Source: CADEEN01 sp963738425 (lineage in GTDB: Bacteria > Pseudomonadota > Gammaproteobacteria > Burkholderiales > Burkholderiaceae_C). From it: a DNA stretch of 64,000 nucleotides. Both the position numbers and the translations under genes were made by a program. Shown piece after piece: positions 15,427-23,931 of the stretch; positions within the stretch are counted from its first letter, which is position 1; every line of letters begins with the position of its first letter. The notes under the pieces are model-generated. The model had not been told where the DNA came from and searched no databases. It was given only the letters and a program-made list of their open reading frames with translations. The stretch spans positions 103,936-167,935 of the forward strand of contig CAVTWT010000036.1 of assembly GCA_963738425.1 (NCBI GenBank), written 5' to 3'.

Positions 15427-16032
15427 TTGACGCAGATCCTCGTCCTCGCCGCACACCCGCACCTCGAACACTCGCGGATCACCGCGCAGATGATGCGCAG
15501 TGCCGCTGCCTCGTCGTTGGCAGACCGCGTGCAGGTGCGCGACCTCTACGCGCTCTACCCCGACTACCTGATCGACGTGGCCGCCGAGCAGCAGGCGCTC
15601 GCCGCTGCACAACTCGTCGTCTGGCTGCAGCCGCTGCACTGGTACGGCATGACGCCGCTGCTCAAGCTGTGGGTCGATGAAGTCTTCGCCTTCGGCTGGG
15701 CCTACGGACCGGGTGGTCAGGGGCTGACCGGCAAAGACCTGTGGCTCGTGGCCTCGACCGGCGGCGCAGAAGACAGCTACCGGCCGCAGGGCACGAACCG
15801 GCATTTCTTCGACGCGTTCCTGCCACCGTACGAACAGACCGCGGCCCTGGTCGGCATGCGCTTCCTGCCACCGCTGCTGTTGCATGGCGCGCACCGGGTC
15901 AGCGAGGCCGAGCTGACGGCGCATGCGCAAGTCTTCAGCGAGCGCTTGCAGAGCTACCCCGAATGGCCGGAGATGTCGGAGATCGCGGCCTGCGAGGTCA
16001 TCAAGATCGGCTCGACCGACCGGCCGGCATGA
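15427..16032 (+). CDS. KefF-like NAD(P)H oxidoreductase (flavodoxin fold), 201 aa
   Basis: A quinone reductase of the NQO1/KefF/MdaB type, probably FMN-bound. In the known system KefF is the soluble activator of the KefC potassium efflux channel. Family marks are ILVLAAHPHLEHSR, VRDLYALYPDY, LVVWLQPLHWYGMTPLLKLWVDEVFAFGWAYG, WLVASTGG and PPYEQTAALVGMRFLPPLLLHGA. There is no ATG in the right place; the TTG at 15427 gives the normal length. A CPA2 antiporter (18430-20268) lies two genes downstream, which supports the KefF role. The MFS gene overlaps the stop by ATGA. Confidence 0.85.
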   Translation: MTQILVLAAHPHLEHSRITAQMMRSAAASSLADRVQVRDLYALYPDYLIDVAAEQQALAAAQLVVWLQPLHWYGMTPLLKLWVDEVFAFGWAYGPGGQGLTGKDLWLVASTGGAEDSYRPQGTNRHFFDAFLPPYEQTAALVGMRFLPPLLLHGAHRVSEAELTAHAQVFSERLQSYPEWPEMSEIAACEVIKIGSTDRPA

Positions 16033-17264
16033 CGTATTCGCTCGACACCAAGGCCATGCAGAAGTTGCGTGGCGCGCGCTGGAGCGGCATCTCGCCGACG
16101 GTGTATGCGCTCGGCGTGACCAGCCTGCTCACCGACGTGTCCTCCGAAATGGTCACGTCGATCCTGCCGCTGTACCTCGTCTTCGCGCTGCAGCTCTCGC
16201 CGTTGCAGATCGGTTTGCTCGACGCGGTCTATCAAGGCGCGGCGGCGATGGCGCGCCTGGCCGGCGGCTGGTGTGCCGACCGCTGGCAGCGTCACAAGGC
16301 GGTGGCGGCGACGGGCTACGGCTTGTCTGCCGTGTGCAAGCTCGGCTGGCTCGCCGCGGGCACGTCGTGGCCGGCACTGTCCGGCGTGATGGCCGCCGAC
16401 CGCGTCGGCAAGGGCATCCGCACCTCACCGCGCGACGCGCTGATCTCGCTGGCCAGCGAGCCGCAGCGGATCGGCCTGTCGTTCGGTGTGCACCGCGCCT
16501 TCGACAGCGCGGGCGCGCTGCTCGGGCCGTTGGTCGCCTTCGCGATCCTGGCGGCGCTGCCCGAGGCCTACGACGTCGTCTTCGTCGCCAGCTTCTGCAT
16601 CGCGCTGGCAGGGCTCGCGGCGCTGCTGCTTCTTGTGCGCAGTCCGAGTGGCACAACCGCCGCGGCCCTCCGTCCGACCTTCTCGCAGGCGATGGGCCTG
16701 TTGCGCATGAAACGTCTGCGCACGGTGCTGCTGGCCGCGGCCCTGCTCGGCCTGGCCACCGTCGCCGACCCGTTCTTCTACCTGCTCCTGCAGCGCAGCA
16801 CCGCGCTGCCGGTGGCGTGGTTTCCGCTGCTGTTTCTCGGCACCGCACTGACCTACCTGGCGCTGGCCATCCCCGCGGGCCATTTGGCCGATCGCATCGG
16901 CCGCGGCCGCGTGATCCTGATCGGCTACACGCTGCTGCTCGCGGCCTGCGGCTGTCTGCTGGCGTCGCAACAGCACAAGCTGTGGGGCGCGCTGGCGCTG
17001 GCGCTGCTCGGCGCGTATTACGCCTGCACCGACGGTGTCTTGATGGCGGCGGTGAGCGCATGGCTGCCGGCCGATCTGCGCGCCAGCGGCTTTGCGATGA
17101 TCACCACCGCCACCGGCCTGTCGCGCCTCGTCGGCTCGGCGCTGTTCGGCGTGCTGTGGCAGACGTGGAGCCTGCAGGTGGCGGTCGCGGTGTTCGCGGC
17201 GGCGTTGACGTTGGCGCTGCTGCTCACCGCTCGCACCTGGATTCGATTGGAAACTTTGCCTTGA
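16029..17264 (+). CDS. MFS transporter, 411 aa
   Basis: An inner-membrane major facilitator with about 12 hydrophobic segments; the substrate is unknown. After the start MTYSLDTKAMQKLRGARW come LGVTSLLTDVSSEMVTSILPLYLV and the loop 2-3 motif GGWCADRWQRHK. Then RVGKGIRTSPRDALI and GVHRAFDSAGALLGPLVAF follow, both typical of a bacterial MFS subgroup seen with this SSEM signature. The C-half motif is GHLADRIGRGRVI. The ATG overlaps the previous stop (ATGA) and the stop overlaps the next start (TTGA), so the three genes are tightly coupled. Confidence 0.88.
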   Translation: MTYSLDTKAMQKLRGARWSGISPTVYALGVTSLLTDVSSEMVTSILPLYLVFALQLSPLQIGLLDAVYQGAAAMARLAGGWCADRWQRHKAVAATGYGLSAVCKLGWLAAGTSWPALSGVMAADRVGKGIRTSPRDALISLASEPQRIGLSFGVHRAFDSAGALLGPLVAFAILAALPEAYDVVFVASFCIALAGLAALLLLVRSPSGTTAAALRPTFSQAMGLLRMKRLRTVLLAAALLGLATVADPFFYLLLQRSTALPVAWFPLLFLGTALTYLALAIPAGHLADRIGRGRVILIGYTLLLAACGCLLASQQHKLWGALALALLGAYYACTDGVLMAAVSAWLPADLRASGFAMITTATGLSRLVGSALFGVLWQTWSLQVAVAVFAAALTLALLLTARTWIRLETLP

Positions 17265-18304
17265 GCCCCCTGACCTCGCCCTCGCCTGCACGTGTTCTTG
17301 CTTTTGCCGCCGTCGCGCTGGCCTGCATCGGCGCCGCCGGCGCGTACGCGTGGTGGGCAGCAAAGCAGCGCGCGCAAGTGGCCGCGACGATCACGCGCAC
17401 CGAACGGCCGTTGACCGCACTGCCTTCGCCCCCCTACCTGCTCCTGCGCGTCACCGGCCCCGGCGCGTCGCACGGCCGCGTGGCGCTCGAATCGCTGGGC
17501 GCCACCGACGGTATGCGCTCGGTCTCAGCGATGAACTGCGACCGCGTCCACGCTGCTGCTGGCCGCGGCATCTGCCTCGAAGCCAAACGCGGCGCGATCA
17601 CGACCTACCACGCGCATCTGTTCGACAGCAGTTTGCGCCAGACGGCGAGCTTCGACCTTGCCGGCGCGCCGAGCCGCGCCCGCATGTCGGCCGACGGCAC
17701 ACTGGCCGCCACCACGGTCTTTGTGTCCGGCCACGCCTATTCGGCGCCGGGCTTTTCCACGCGCACCTCGATCATCGATGTGCAGACGGGGCGGCTGCTC
17801 GTGCCTGACCTCGAAGCCTTTGCGGTGATCAAGGACGGACAGCCCTTCAAGGCCGCCGACTTCAACTTCTGGGGCGTCACCTTCACGCCGGACAGCAAAG
17901 GCTTTTACGCAACGCTGCAGACCGAAGGCCGGCAGTGGCTGGTGCAGGGTGACATCGCACAGCAGCGCATGACGGTCATCGTGCCGAACGTCGAATGCCC
18001 GTCACTGTCACCCGACGGCCAGCGCGTGGCGTTCAAGCGGCGCATGACACCGCCGCCGCAAGGCCGCCTGGTCTGGCAACTGGTGGTGCGTGAACTCGCC
18101 AGCGGCAAGGAGACCGTGCTGGCGCGCGAGACGCGCAACGTCGACGATCAGGTGGAGTGGGTCGACGACCGCGAGATCGCGTACTCGTTGCCAGACGACA
18201 CGGTGCCGGCGGCGACCAACAGTTGGGCGCTGGCGATCGACGGCCAGAGCGCGCCGCGACTGCTGGCGCCGCTGGCGTATTCACCTGCGGTGGTGCGGCG
18301 GTGA
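17261..18304 (+). CDS. Secreted/periplasmic TolB-like beta-propeller protein, 347 aa
   Basis: The start is TTG at 17261 inside the MFS stop (TTGA). An N-terminal hydrophobic segment (VLAFAAVALACIGAAGAYAWW) acts as signal or membrane anchor. The rest has repeated short beta motifs like those of TolB/WD40 propellers: ARMSADGTLAATTVF, GVTFTPDSKGFYATLQ, PSLSPDGQRVAFKRR and QVEWVDDREIAYSLP. These proteins are often listed as TolB-like and their function is unknown. Overlap with the transporter gene suggests a joint role at the envelope. Confidence 0.75.
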   Translation: MSPLTSPSPARVLAFAAVALACIGAAGAYAWWAAKQRAQVAATITRTERPLTALPSPPYLLLRVTGPGASHGRVALESLGATDGMRSVSAMNCDRVHAAAGRGICLEAKRGAITTYHAHLFDSSLRQTASFDLAGAPSRARMSADGTLAATTVFVSGHAYSAPGFSTRTSIIDVQTGRLLVPDLEAFAVIKDGQPFKAADFNFWGVTFTPDSKGFYATLQTEGRQWLVQGDIAQQRMTVIVPNVECPSLSPDGQRVAFKRRMTPPPQGRLVWQLVVRELASGKETVLARETRNVDDQVEWVDDREIAYSLPDDTVPAATNSWALAIDGQSAPRLLAPLAYSPAVVRR

Positions 18305-18318
18305 CGATTGCAGTTTCC

Positions 18319-18414
18319 TTCACCGCAGAGGCGCAGAGGACGCAGAGGAAGCGCGGAGGTCTGGAGACGGATTCCTCTGCGCACCTCCGCGCCATCTGCG
18401 CCTCTGCGGTGAAT
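18319..18414. repeat. Intergenic inverted repeat (caccgcagaggcgcagag type)
   Basis: ttcaccgcagaggcgcagag (18319-18338) is mirrored by ctgcgcctctgcggtgaat (18396-18414), with a second inner pair (gcagaggaagcgcggaggt with acctccgcgc). Repeats of this wording are scattered in many bacterial genomes. It may act as a bidirectional terminator between the propeller gene and the antiporter. Confidence 0.7.
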
Positions 18415-18429
18415 GAGGCTGGGTAACTC

Positions 18430-20268
18430 GTGGAGCACTCGACTGCCTGGCTGACGACCAGCCTGATCTACCTCGCGGCTGCCGTGATCGCGGTGCCGCT
18501 GGCGCGAGCGCTCGGCCTGGGTTCGATCATCGGCTACCTCGGCGCCGGTATCGCCATCGGCCCGTGGGGGCTGAAGCTCGTCACCGATGCGCAGACCATT
18601 CTGTCGGTGGCCGAGTTCGGCGTCGTGCTGATGCTGTTCCTCGTCGGCCTCGAGCTCGAACCGCGGCGCTTGTGGGCGATGCGCCGTCCGATCTTCGGCT
18701 GGGGCACGGTGCAGGTCGGCGCGAGTGCCGCGCTGATGACCGGTGTGGCGCTGCTGTTCGGCGTGTCGTGGCCGCTGGCGCTGGCCTGTGCGCTCGGGCT
18801 GGCGATGTCGTCCACCGCGATCGGCCTGGCGGTGCTTGCCGAGCGCAAGGCCATGCCGACCAATGCCGGCCAGGGCGTGCTGGCGATCGCGCTGTTCCAG
18901 GACGTGTCGGCCATTCCGATCCTGGCCTTGCTGCCCTTGCTCGCCCCCGCCGCGGCCGATGCAGCCGGCGGCGGCTGGTGGGGCGCGGCCAAGGCAGTGG
19001 CGGTGATCGCCGGGCTGCTGCTCGGCGGCCGCCTGCTGCTGCGGCCGGCGCTGCGCTGGATCGCCGGCAGCAAGACGCCGGAGGTCTTCACGGCCGCGTC
19101 GCTGCTGCTCGTCGTCGCCACGGCGGCGCTGATGCATGCGGTGGGTTTGTCGATGGCGCTCGGCGCTTTTCTGGCCGGCGTGCTGCTCGCCGAAAGCGAA
19201 TACCGGCGCGAGCTGGAGACCGACCTCGAACCGTTCAAGGGCCTGCTGCTCGGCTTGTTCTTCATCGCCGTCGGCATGAGCATCGACTTCGCTGTGGTGT
19301 TCGCGCAGCCGGGCCTGGTGGCCGCCATCGTGCTCGGCTTTCTGCTCGTGAAGGCGATCGTCTTGGCGGTCATCGCGCGCGGCATGCCGATCCCGCTGGC
19401 CGAACGGCCGGTGTTCGTGATCCTGCTGGCGCAAGGCGGTGAGTTCGGCTTCGTCGTCTTTCAGGCGGCGCAGCAAGCAGGCGTGATCGACGGCTCGGTG
19501 TCGTCGTTGCTTGTCGCAGCCGTCGCGGTGTCGATGCTGATCTCACCGCTGGCACTGGTGCTGGCCGACAAGTGGCTGCTGCCGCGCCTGGCACAGCAAG
19601 GCGTGCGCAAGCTGGCCGAGATCGACGAGGCGCAGAACGAGCAGGTCATCATTGCCGGCTTCGGCCGCTACGGGCAGATCATCGGCCGGTTGCTGCTGGC
19701 CAACGGCATCCAACCGACGGTGCTCGACTACGACAGCGAAGCCGTCGAAGGCATCCGCCGCTTCGGCATCAACGTCTTCTACGGCGACGCAACGCGCCTG
19801 GACCTGCTGCGCAAGGCAGGCGCGGCCGAGGCGCGCGTGCTCGTCGTCGCCATCGACGACATCGAACAAAGCCTGGCGCTGGTGGACATGGCACGAGAGC
19901 ATTTCCCGCGCCTGACGCTGATCGCCCGCGCACGCAACGTGCAGCACTACTACCAGCTGCGCGACCGCGGCGTGACGCTGATCGAACGCGAGACTTTCGA
20001 TTCTGCGCTGATGAGCGCGCGCGGCGTGCTCGAAGCGCTCGGCTTCGAGCGCCACCAGGCGCGCAACCTGGCGCTGCGATTCCGCCGCCACAACCTCGAG
20101 CAGCTCAACGAAGCCGCGCCGCACTTCAAGGACGAGTCGAAACTGATCGCGATGAGCAAGATCGGCCGCGCGCAGATGGAGCAGTTCATGGCCGAGGAGC
20201 GGCAGAGGAAGGACAGCCGCGGCGCGAGCGCGGGGTGGGTCGGCGACGCCCCGACCAGCGACGACTGA
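18430..20268 (+). CDS. CPA2-family monovalent cation:proton antiporter (KefB/KefC-like), 612 aa
   Basis: An inner-membrane K+/H+ antiporter or ligand-gated K+ efflux protein. About 12 transmembrane segments cover residues 8-385, with GLGSIIGYLGAGIAIGPWGL, AEFGVVLMLFLVGLELEP and LAQGGEFGFVVFQAA. A cytosolic RCK/TrkA-N domain follows at about 405-530 (VIIAGFGRYGQIIGRLLLANG, VLDYDSEAVEGIRRFGINVFYGDATR). The tail is charged. The start is GTG at 18430. A KefF-like gene lies upstream in the same direction. It probably serves electrophile or pH defence, as Kef systems do; regulation by glutathione is not visible. Confidence 0.92.
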   Translation: MEHSTAWLTTSLIYLAAAVIAVPLARALGLGSIIGYLGAGIAIGPWGLKLVTDAQTILSVAEFGVVLMLFLVGLELEPRRLWAMRRPIFGWGTVQVGASAALMTGVALLFGVSWPLALACALGLAMSSTAIGLAVLAERKAMPTNAGQGVLAIALFQDVSAIPILALLPLLAPAAADAAGGGWWGAAKAVAVIAGLLLGGRLLLRPALRWIAGSKTPEVFTAASLLLVVATAALMHAVGLSMALGAFLAGVLLAESEYRRELETDLEPFKGLLLGLFFIAVGMSIDFAVVFAQPGLVAAIVLGFLLVKAIVLAVIARGMPIPLAERPVFVILLAQGGEFGFVVFQAAQQAGVIDGSVSSLLVAAVAVSMLISPLALVLADKWLLPRLAQQGVRKLAEIDEAQNEQVIIAGFGRYGQIIGRLLLANGIQPTVLDYDSEAVEGIRRFGINVFYGDATRLDLLRKAGAAEARVLVVAIDDIEQSLALVDMAREHFPRLTLIARARNVQHYYQLRDRGVTLIERETFDSALMSARGVLEALGFERHQARNLALRFRRHNLEQLNEAAPHFKDESKLIAMSKIGRAQMEQFMAEERQRKDSRGASAGWVGDAPTSDD

Positions 20269-20271
20269 GTG

Positions 20272-21021
20272 TCAGCGCAGCCCGTCCCACAACAGCTTGA
20301 ACCCCGTGGCCGCCATGCCGGTGTAGGCGATGCGGTAGAACCAGGTCGAGGCGATGCGCCGCGTCAGCCAGATGCCCAGCCACACGCCCACCGGCGCCAG
20401 CGGCACCAGCAGCAGCGACGTCGCCAGGTTGCGCGTGTCGAGCAGGCCCAGCCACGCATACGGAATCCATTTCGACAAATTGATGGCGGTGAAGAGCACC
20501 GCCATCGTCGCCGTGAAGCGCATCGGATCCATGCGCAGCGGCAACACGTAGGCCGACAGCGGCGGGCTGCCGGCATGGGCAACAAAGCTCGTGAAGCCCG
20601 CAGCGATGCCGAGCACGAAACCCACCGCCTTGGGCGGCGGCGGCGCATCGCGGTGTGGCGGAAAGAGCAGGCGCTGCGCCAGAAACAGCAGCGTCAGTGC
20701 GCCTACCACCGCAGCCACCGCTTTGCCGGAAAGGACCCCGAAGAGCAGCGTGCCGACCACCGTGCCGATCAACCCCGCCGGCAACAGCAGGCGCAGCAGC
20801 TCGCGGTCACGGTGCCGCCACAGTTGATGAATGCTGGTGAAGTCCATCACCAGCAGCAGCGGCAGCATGATCGCCGCGGCCTGCGGCACCGGCACGGCCA
20901 GCGCCAGCAGCGGCGTGGCCAGTGAGCCGAAACCCATCAGGAAGCCGCTTTTGGCCAATCCCATCAGCAGCACCGCCGGCACGGCGACGGCGTAGAACCA
21001 GGGGTCAGTGAGGAAGGTCAA
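20272..21021 (-). CDS. TSUP (TauE/SafE) family permease, 249 aa
   Basis: An inner-membrane TSUP transporter, a family moving sulfite, sulfonates or other small organosulfur or carboxylate anions. There are about eight hydrophobic segments. Family marks are the N-terminal repeat GLAKSGFLMGFGSLATPLLAL with PLLLVMDF, and the second-half repeat GFTSFVAHAGSPPLSAYVLPL. No ATG suits; the TTG at 21021 follows the nitroreductase stop by four bases and gives a normal N-terminus. It is probably co-transcribed with that gene. The substrate is not determined. It is convergent with the antiporter, with 3 bases between the stops. Confidence 0.85.
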   Translation of the reverse strand: MTFLTDPWFYAVAVPAVLLMGLAKSGFLMGFGSLATPLLALAVPVPQAAAIMLPLLLVMDFTSIHQLWRHRDRELLRLLLPAGLIGTVVGTLLFGVLSGKAVAAVVGALTLLFLAQRLLFPPHRDAPPPPKAVGFVLGIAAGFTSFVAHAGSPPLSAYVLPLRMDPMRFTATMAVLFTAINLSKWIPYAWLGLLDTRNLATSLLLVPLAPVGVWLGIWLTRRIASTWFYRIAYTGMAATGFKLLWDGLR

Positions 21022-21025
21022 AAGC

Positions 21026-21601
21026 TCACACGAAACTGCAGGCTTCCTCGAACGCCAAGCGCGGACTGCGCGCCAACACCTTGGCGGGATCACCCTCGCC
21101 GAGCGTGCAGATGAAGTTCGTCTTCACCGTGGTGCCGGCCCAGAACGCGGCGTCGAGCTTGGCCGCATCGAAGCCGCTCATCGGCCCGCAACCCAGGCCC
21201 AGCGCACGCGCGGCGATGATGAAGTAGCCGCCCTGCAGCGACGAGTTGCGAAACGCCGTCTCGGCGATCTTGGCGTCGTTGCCCAAGAACCAGGCGCGTG
21301 CGTCGGTGTGCGGGAACAGGACCGGCAGCTTGTCGTAGAACGCCATGTCCATGCCGATGATGGCGGTCACGGGCGCCTGGCTGATTTTCTGCGCGTTGGC
21401 CGGCGGCGTGCAGGCCATCAGCTTTTCCCTGCCTTGTGCGCTGCGCACGAACTGAAAACGCGCCGGCGAGCAGTTGGCCGAGGTCGGCCCCCACTTCAGC
21501 AGGTCGTAGAGCGCACGCAGTTGATCGTCGCTGACGGCGGTAGGCTTGTAGCCGTTCTGCGTGCGGGCCTGGGTGAAGAGCTGTTCGGTGCTGACTTGCA
21601 T
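21026..21601 (-). CDS. rutE: Malonic semialdehyde reductase-type nitroreductase (RutE-like), 191 aa
   Basis: A FMN-dependent nitroreductase-family enzyme. It closely parallels E. coli RutE, which reduces malonic semialdehyde to 3-hydroxypropionate in pyrimidine breakdown. Shared blocks are ARTQNGYKPTAVSDDQL, YDLLKWGPTSANCSPARF, APVTAIIGMD, FYDKLPVLFPHTDARAWF, AFRNSSLQGGYFIIAARALGL, GPMSGFD and PRLAFEEACSFV. The length equals the family norm. No other rut genes are near, so the physiological substrate is inferred only. It is divergent from the DUF1841 gene. Confidence 0.88.
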   Translation of the reverse strand: MQVSTEQLFTQARTQNGYKPTAVSDDQLRALYDLLKWGPTSANCSPARFQFVRSAQGREKLMACTPPANAQKISQAPVTAIIGMDMAFYDKLPVLFPHTDARAWFLGNDAKIAETAFRNSSLQGGYFIIAARALGLGCGPMSGFDAAKLDAAFWAGTTVKTNFICTLGEGDPAKVLARSPRLAFEEACSFV

Positions 21602-21637
21602 GCGGGTCTTTCCATTGGATAAGACAATTGTCGGGCC

Positions 21638-22069
21638 ATGTTCAATCCCTCACAGCACGACGTCCGCCGCTTCTTCTGCGAGGCTTGGCGCAAGGACCGC
21701 GAGCGCATCGCGCTGGAGCCAATGGAAGTGCTGGCCGCGCAGTGGATCGAACGGCATCCGGAGCACCACGCCGACCTGGCCGACCTCGACGAGGCGCTGG
21801 CCGCCAGCTACACGGTGGAGAGCGGCCGCACCAACCCGTTCCTGCACCTGTCGATGCACCTGACGATCAGCGAGCAGTGTTCGATCGACCAGCCGCGCGG
21901 CATCCGCCAGGCGGTGGAGCTGCTGGCCGCCAAACGCGGCTCGCTGCACGACGCCCACCACGAGGTCATGGAGTGCCTGGGCGAAATGGTGTGGGCGTCG
22001 CAGCGCAGTGGGCAGCCGCCGGACGGACAGGCTTACCTGGAGCGCGTTCGGCTGCGCGCCACGCGCTGA
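21638..22069 (+). CDS. DUF1841 family protein, 143 aa
   Basis: A small cytoplasmic protein of the DUF1841 family, widespread in Beta- and Gammaproteobacteria and of unknown function. Family text includes MFNPSQHDVRRFFCEAWRK, NPFLHLSMHLTISEQCSIDQPRGIRQAVELLAAKRGSLHDAHHEVMECLGEM. It is rich in His and Glu in the second half, which might bind metal (speculative). It is divergent from the nitroreductase and convergent with the lipoprotein gene. Confidence 0.88.
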   Translation: MFNPSQHDVRRFFCEAWRKDRERIALEPMEVLAAQWIERHPEHHADLADLDEALAASYTVESGRTNPFLHLSMHLTISEQCSIDQPRGIRQAVELLAAKRGSLHDAHHEVMECLGEMVWASQRSGQPPDGQAYLERVRLRATR

Positions 22070-22088
22070 GGGTCGGCGGTCTTACGGC

Positions 22089-23792
22089 TCAAGGAAACCA
22101 GAAGCCGCTGTCGCTTGCCGCGCTGTAGTAGAACGGGTTGCGCTGCGTTTGCTGCGTGAAGTGCGTGCTGCAGCCCGAGGCCAAACCGGCGTTGCCGGAG
22201 TAGTTGGCGTAGGCGCTGCAGACCTGGTCGCGCATCACCGCCTGGCATTGGTCCATGCTCGGCGTGGTCGCGCTGTTGTAGTAGTTCGAGACCGACTGCC
22301 AGGCCACGTTCTGCAGCGCACCGGCCTGCTCGGCAGTGACGTTGGACGGCGCCCAGGCCCCAACCGGCGAGCGGCGGTACACCGAGGCATAGCTGACCAG
22401 CGACAGGTAGTACTCGCCGAGCGCTGACAGGTGCAGGTTGTCGGTGAACAGGCGGTCGATGGTCTGGCCGGCGTTGCCGGTGCTCACGCCCGCCACGGTG
22501 CCGCGGACGGCGGCCTGCTCGACCAGATCGGCCAGCGCCAGGCCCGCCGGCAGGTAGGTCACACGGTCACCGCGGCCAACTGCCGCCAGAGAGACGTTGA
22601 CCCGCGCGGCCGTGCACTGCCAGGCCTTGGCGGCCGTGCGCTCGTACGTGACCCACGTCGCCGGGTTGGTCTTGTCGGCAATGGCCAGCCACGAGTGATA
22701 GAGGTAGCTGTTGGCCGCCGCGTTGCCAGCGACGAGCCGGTCATGGAAGTGCCGCGTGTAGCGCACCGTGTCTTCCCACATCAGCGTGTTGACGAGGTCG
22801 TGGCGCTCGGTCAACACCAACGTGTCGTAGCGCTGGCCGCCGAGGGTCTGCGGGTTCAGGAACTCGGCGACGACGTTCATGTTCGAGCCGTTGCGGTTCT
22901 CGCCGAGCCGGTAGCCGGGGAACGATGGATCGTTCATGTCGGCGCCGCGGGTGCGAAAGCGCGTCGGCGAGCCGTTGACGATCTGCTTGTTCCAGACCAT
23001 CGGCGTGCCCTTGCTGCCGGCCACCGCTTCCATGTTGGCGAAGCTGCCGTGCGCGGTGAGGCTGTGGCCGGAGACCATGATCGCCGCACTGGCGCGCGGC
23101 GCGGACAGCGCGGCGCCTGCGATGGGTGCCGGTGCGGGGGCTGGCGCCGGTGCCGGAGCGGGCGCAGGGGCGGGGGCGGGGGCTGGCGTTGGTGTGGGAG
23201 CTGGTGCTGGTGCCGCCGCCAGTGCATCGTTCCAGACCTCGCAGCGCTTGACGACCATGAACGCCGGGTCGGAGCCAAAGTAGCTGTTGGTGCAGGCGCC
23301 GCTGTTGCTGACATTGCGCTGCAGCCAGGCATTGCCGGCGCCGTAGCGAACGGCACGCGTACCGGAAACCGCAAAGGACGCGTTTTCGTTGGCGACCCAA
23401 GACCAGCCGCCGGTCACGGGTGCGGGAGCAGGCGCAGGGGCCGGAGCGGGGGCTGGCGCAGGCGCTGCCGCGCCGCCGGCTGCGATTTCGCAGCGCTTGA
23501 GCACCATGAACGCCGGGTCGGAGCCGAAGAACTCATTGGTGCACGAAGCACGCCCGCTGACGCTCTTCTGCACCCAAGCGCTGCCGGCGCCGTAGCGCAC
23601 GGTGCTCGTCGACGCCACGGCGAAGGTCTGGTACTCATTGGCCACCGACGTCCAGCTGGTGACGGCGAGCGCTTGCGCCCTGTCCGATGAGTCCTCCTCC
23701 ATCGCCGTCGTTTCCGAACTGCCGGCGGGATCTGCCCCTCCACAGGCTGCGAGCAATGCGGCAGCCGAACAACACACAACGACGGACTTCAT
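22089..23792 (-). CDS. Modular secreted lipoprotein with SGNH-like C-terminal domain, 567 aa
   Basis: The signal peptide has the lipobox LAAC (Cys near 17). Two copies of a roughly 55-residue module follow, at about 45-100 and about 128-185. Each has SW.SVANE, FAV..T..VRYGAG.AW.Q, a single Cys, and FGSDPAFMV.KRCE. They are separated by Ala-Pro repeats, with a longer Ala-Pro linker at about 193-222. The C-terminal 330 residues begin with MVSGHSLTAHGSFANM and include FTDNLHLSALGEYYLSL, a DxxH motif like block V of SGNH/GDSL esterases. It is probably a cell-surface esterase- or carbohydrate-related protein. The catalytic serine is not certain, because the usual GDS is GHS here. The modules could bind a ligand such as polysaccharide. 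Confidence 0.7.
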   Translation of the reverse strand: MKSVVVCCSAAALLAACGGADPAGSSETTAMEEDSSDRAQALAVTSWTSVANEYQTFAVASTSTVRYGAGSAWVQKSVSGRASCTNEFFGSDPAFMVLKRCEIAAGGAAAPAPAPAPAPAPAPAPVTGGWSWVANENASFAVSGTRAVRYGAGNAWLQRNVSNSGACTNSYFGSDPAFMVVKRCEVWNDALAAAPAPAPTPTPAPAPAPAPAPAPAPAPAPAPIAGAALSAPRASAAIMVSGHSLTAHGSFANMEAVAGSKGTPMVWNKQIVNGSPTRFRTRGADMNDPSFPGYRLGENRNGSNMNVVAEFLNPQTLGGQRYDTLVLTERHDLVNTLMWEDTVRYTRHFHDRLVAGNAAANSYLYHSWLAIADKTNPATWVTYERTAAKAWQCTAARVNVSLAAVGRGDRVTYLPAGLALADLVEQAAVRGTVAGVSTGNAGQTIDRLFTDNLHLSALGEYYLSLVSYASVYRRSPVGAWAPSNVTAEQAGALQNVAWQSVSNYYNSATTPSMDQCQAVMRDQVCSAYANYSGNAGLASGCSTHFTQQTQRNPFYYSAASDSGFWFP

Positions 23793-23931
23793 GGAGCGGT
23801 TTTCTTTCTTGTAGGGTCAGCGATCGATGCTATCGAACGCACTCACCCACAAATGGCCGCTGCATTGCAATGAACGGTAATAGCCTGCGTGCGCCGCTGA
23901 CACGGCGGCGGCGCGAAAGGCTCAGACGTCG

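Noticed and set aside
16153..17363. Long antisense frames opposite the MFS and propeller genes
   Set aside because: Arg/Pro- or Gln-rich composition without motifs; the plus-strand genes are coupled by overlapping start-stop codons.
23110..23215. Short-period repeat that could suggest a CRISPR or microsatellite
   Set aside because: It encodes the Ala-Pro linker of the lipoprotein in frame; there are no spacers. No CRISPR array was seen anywhere.
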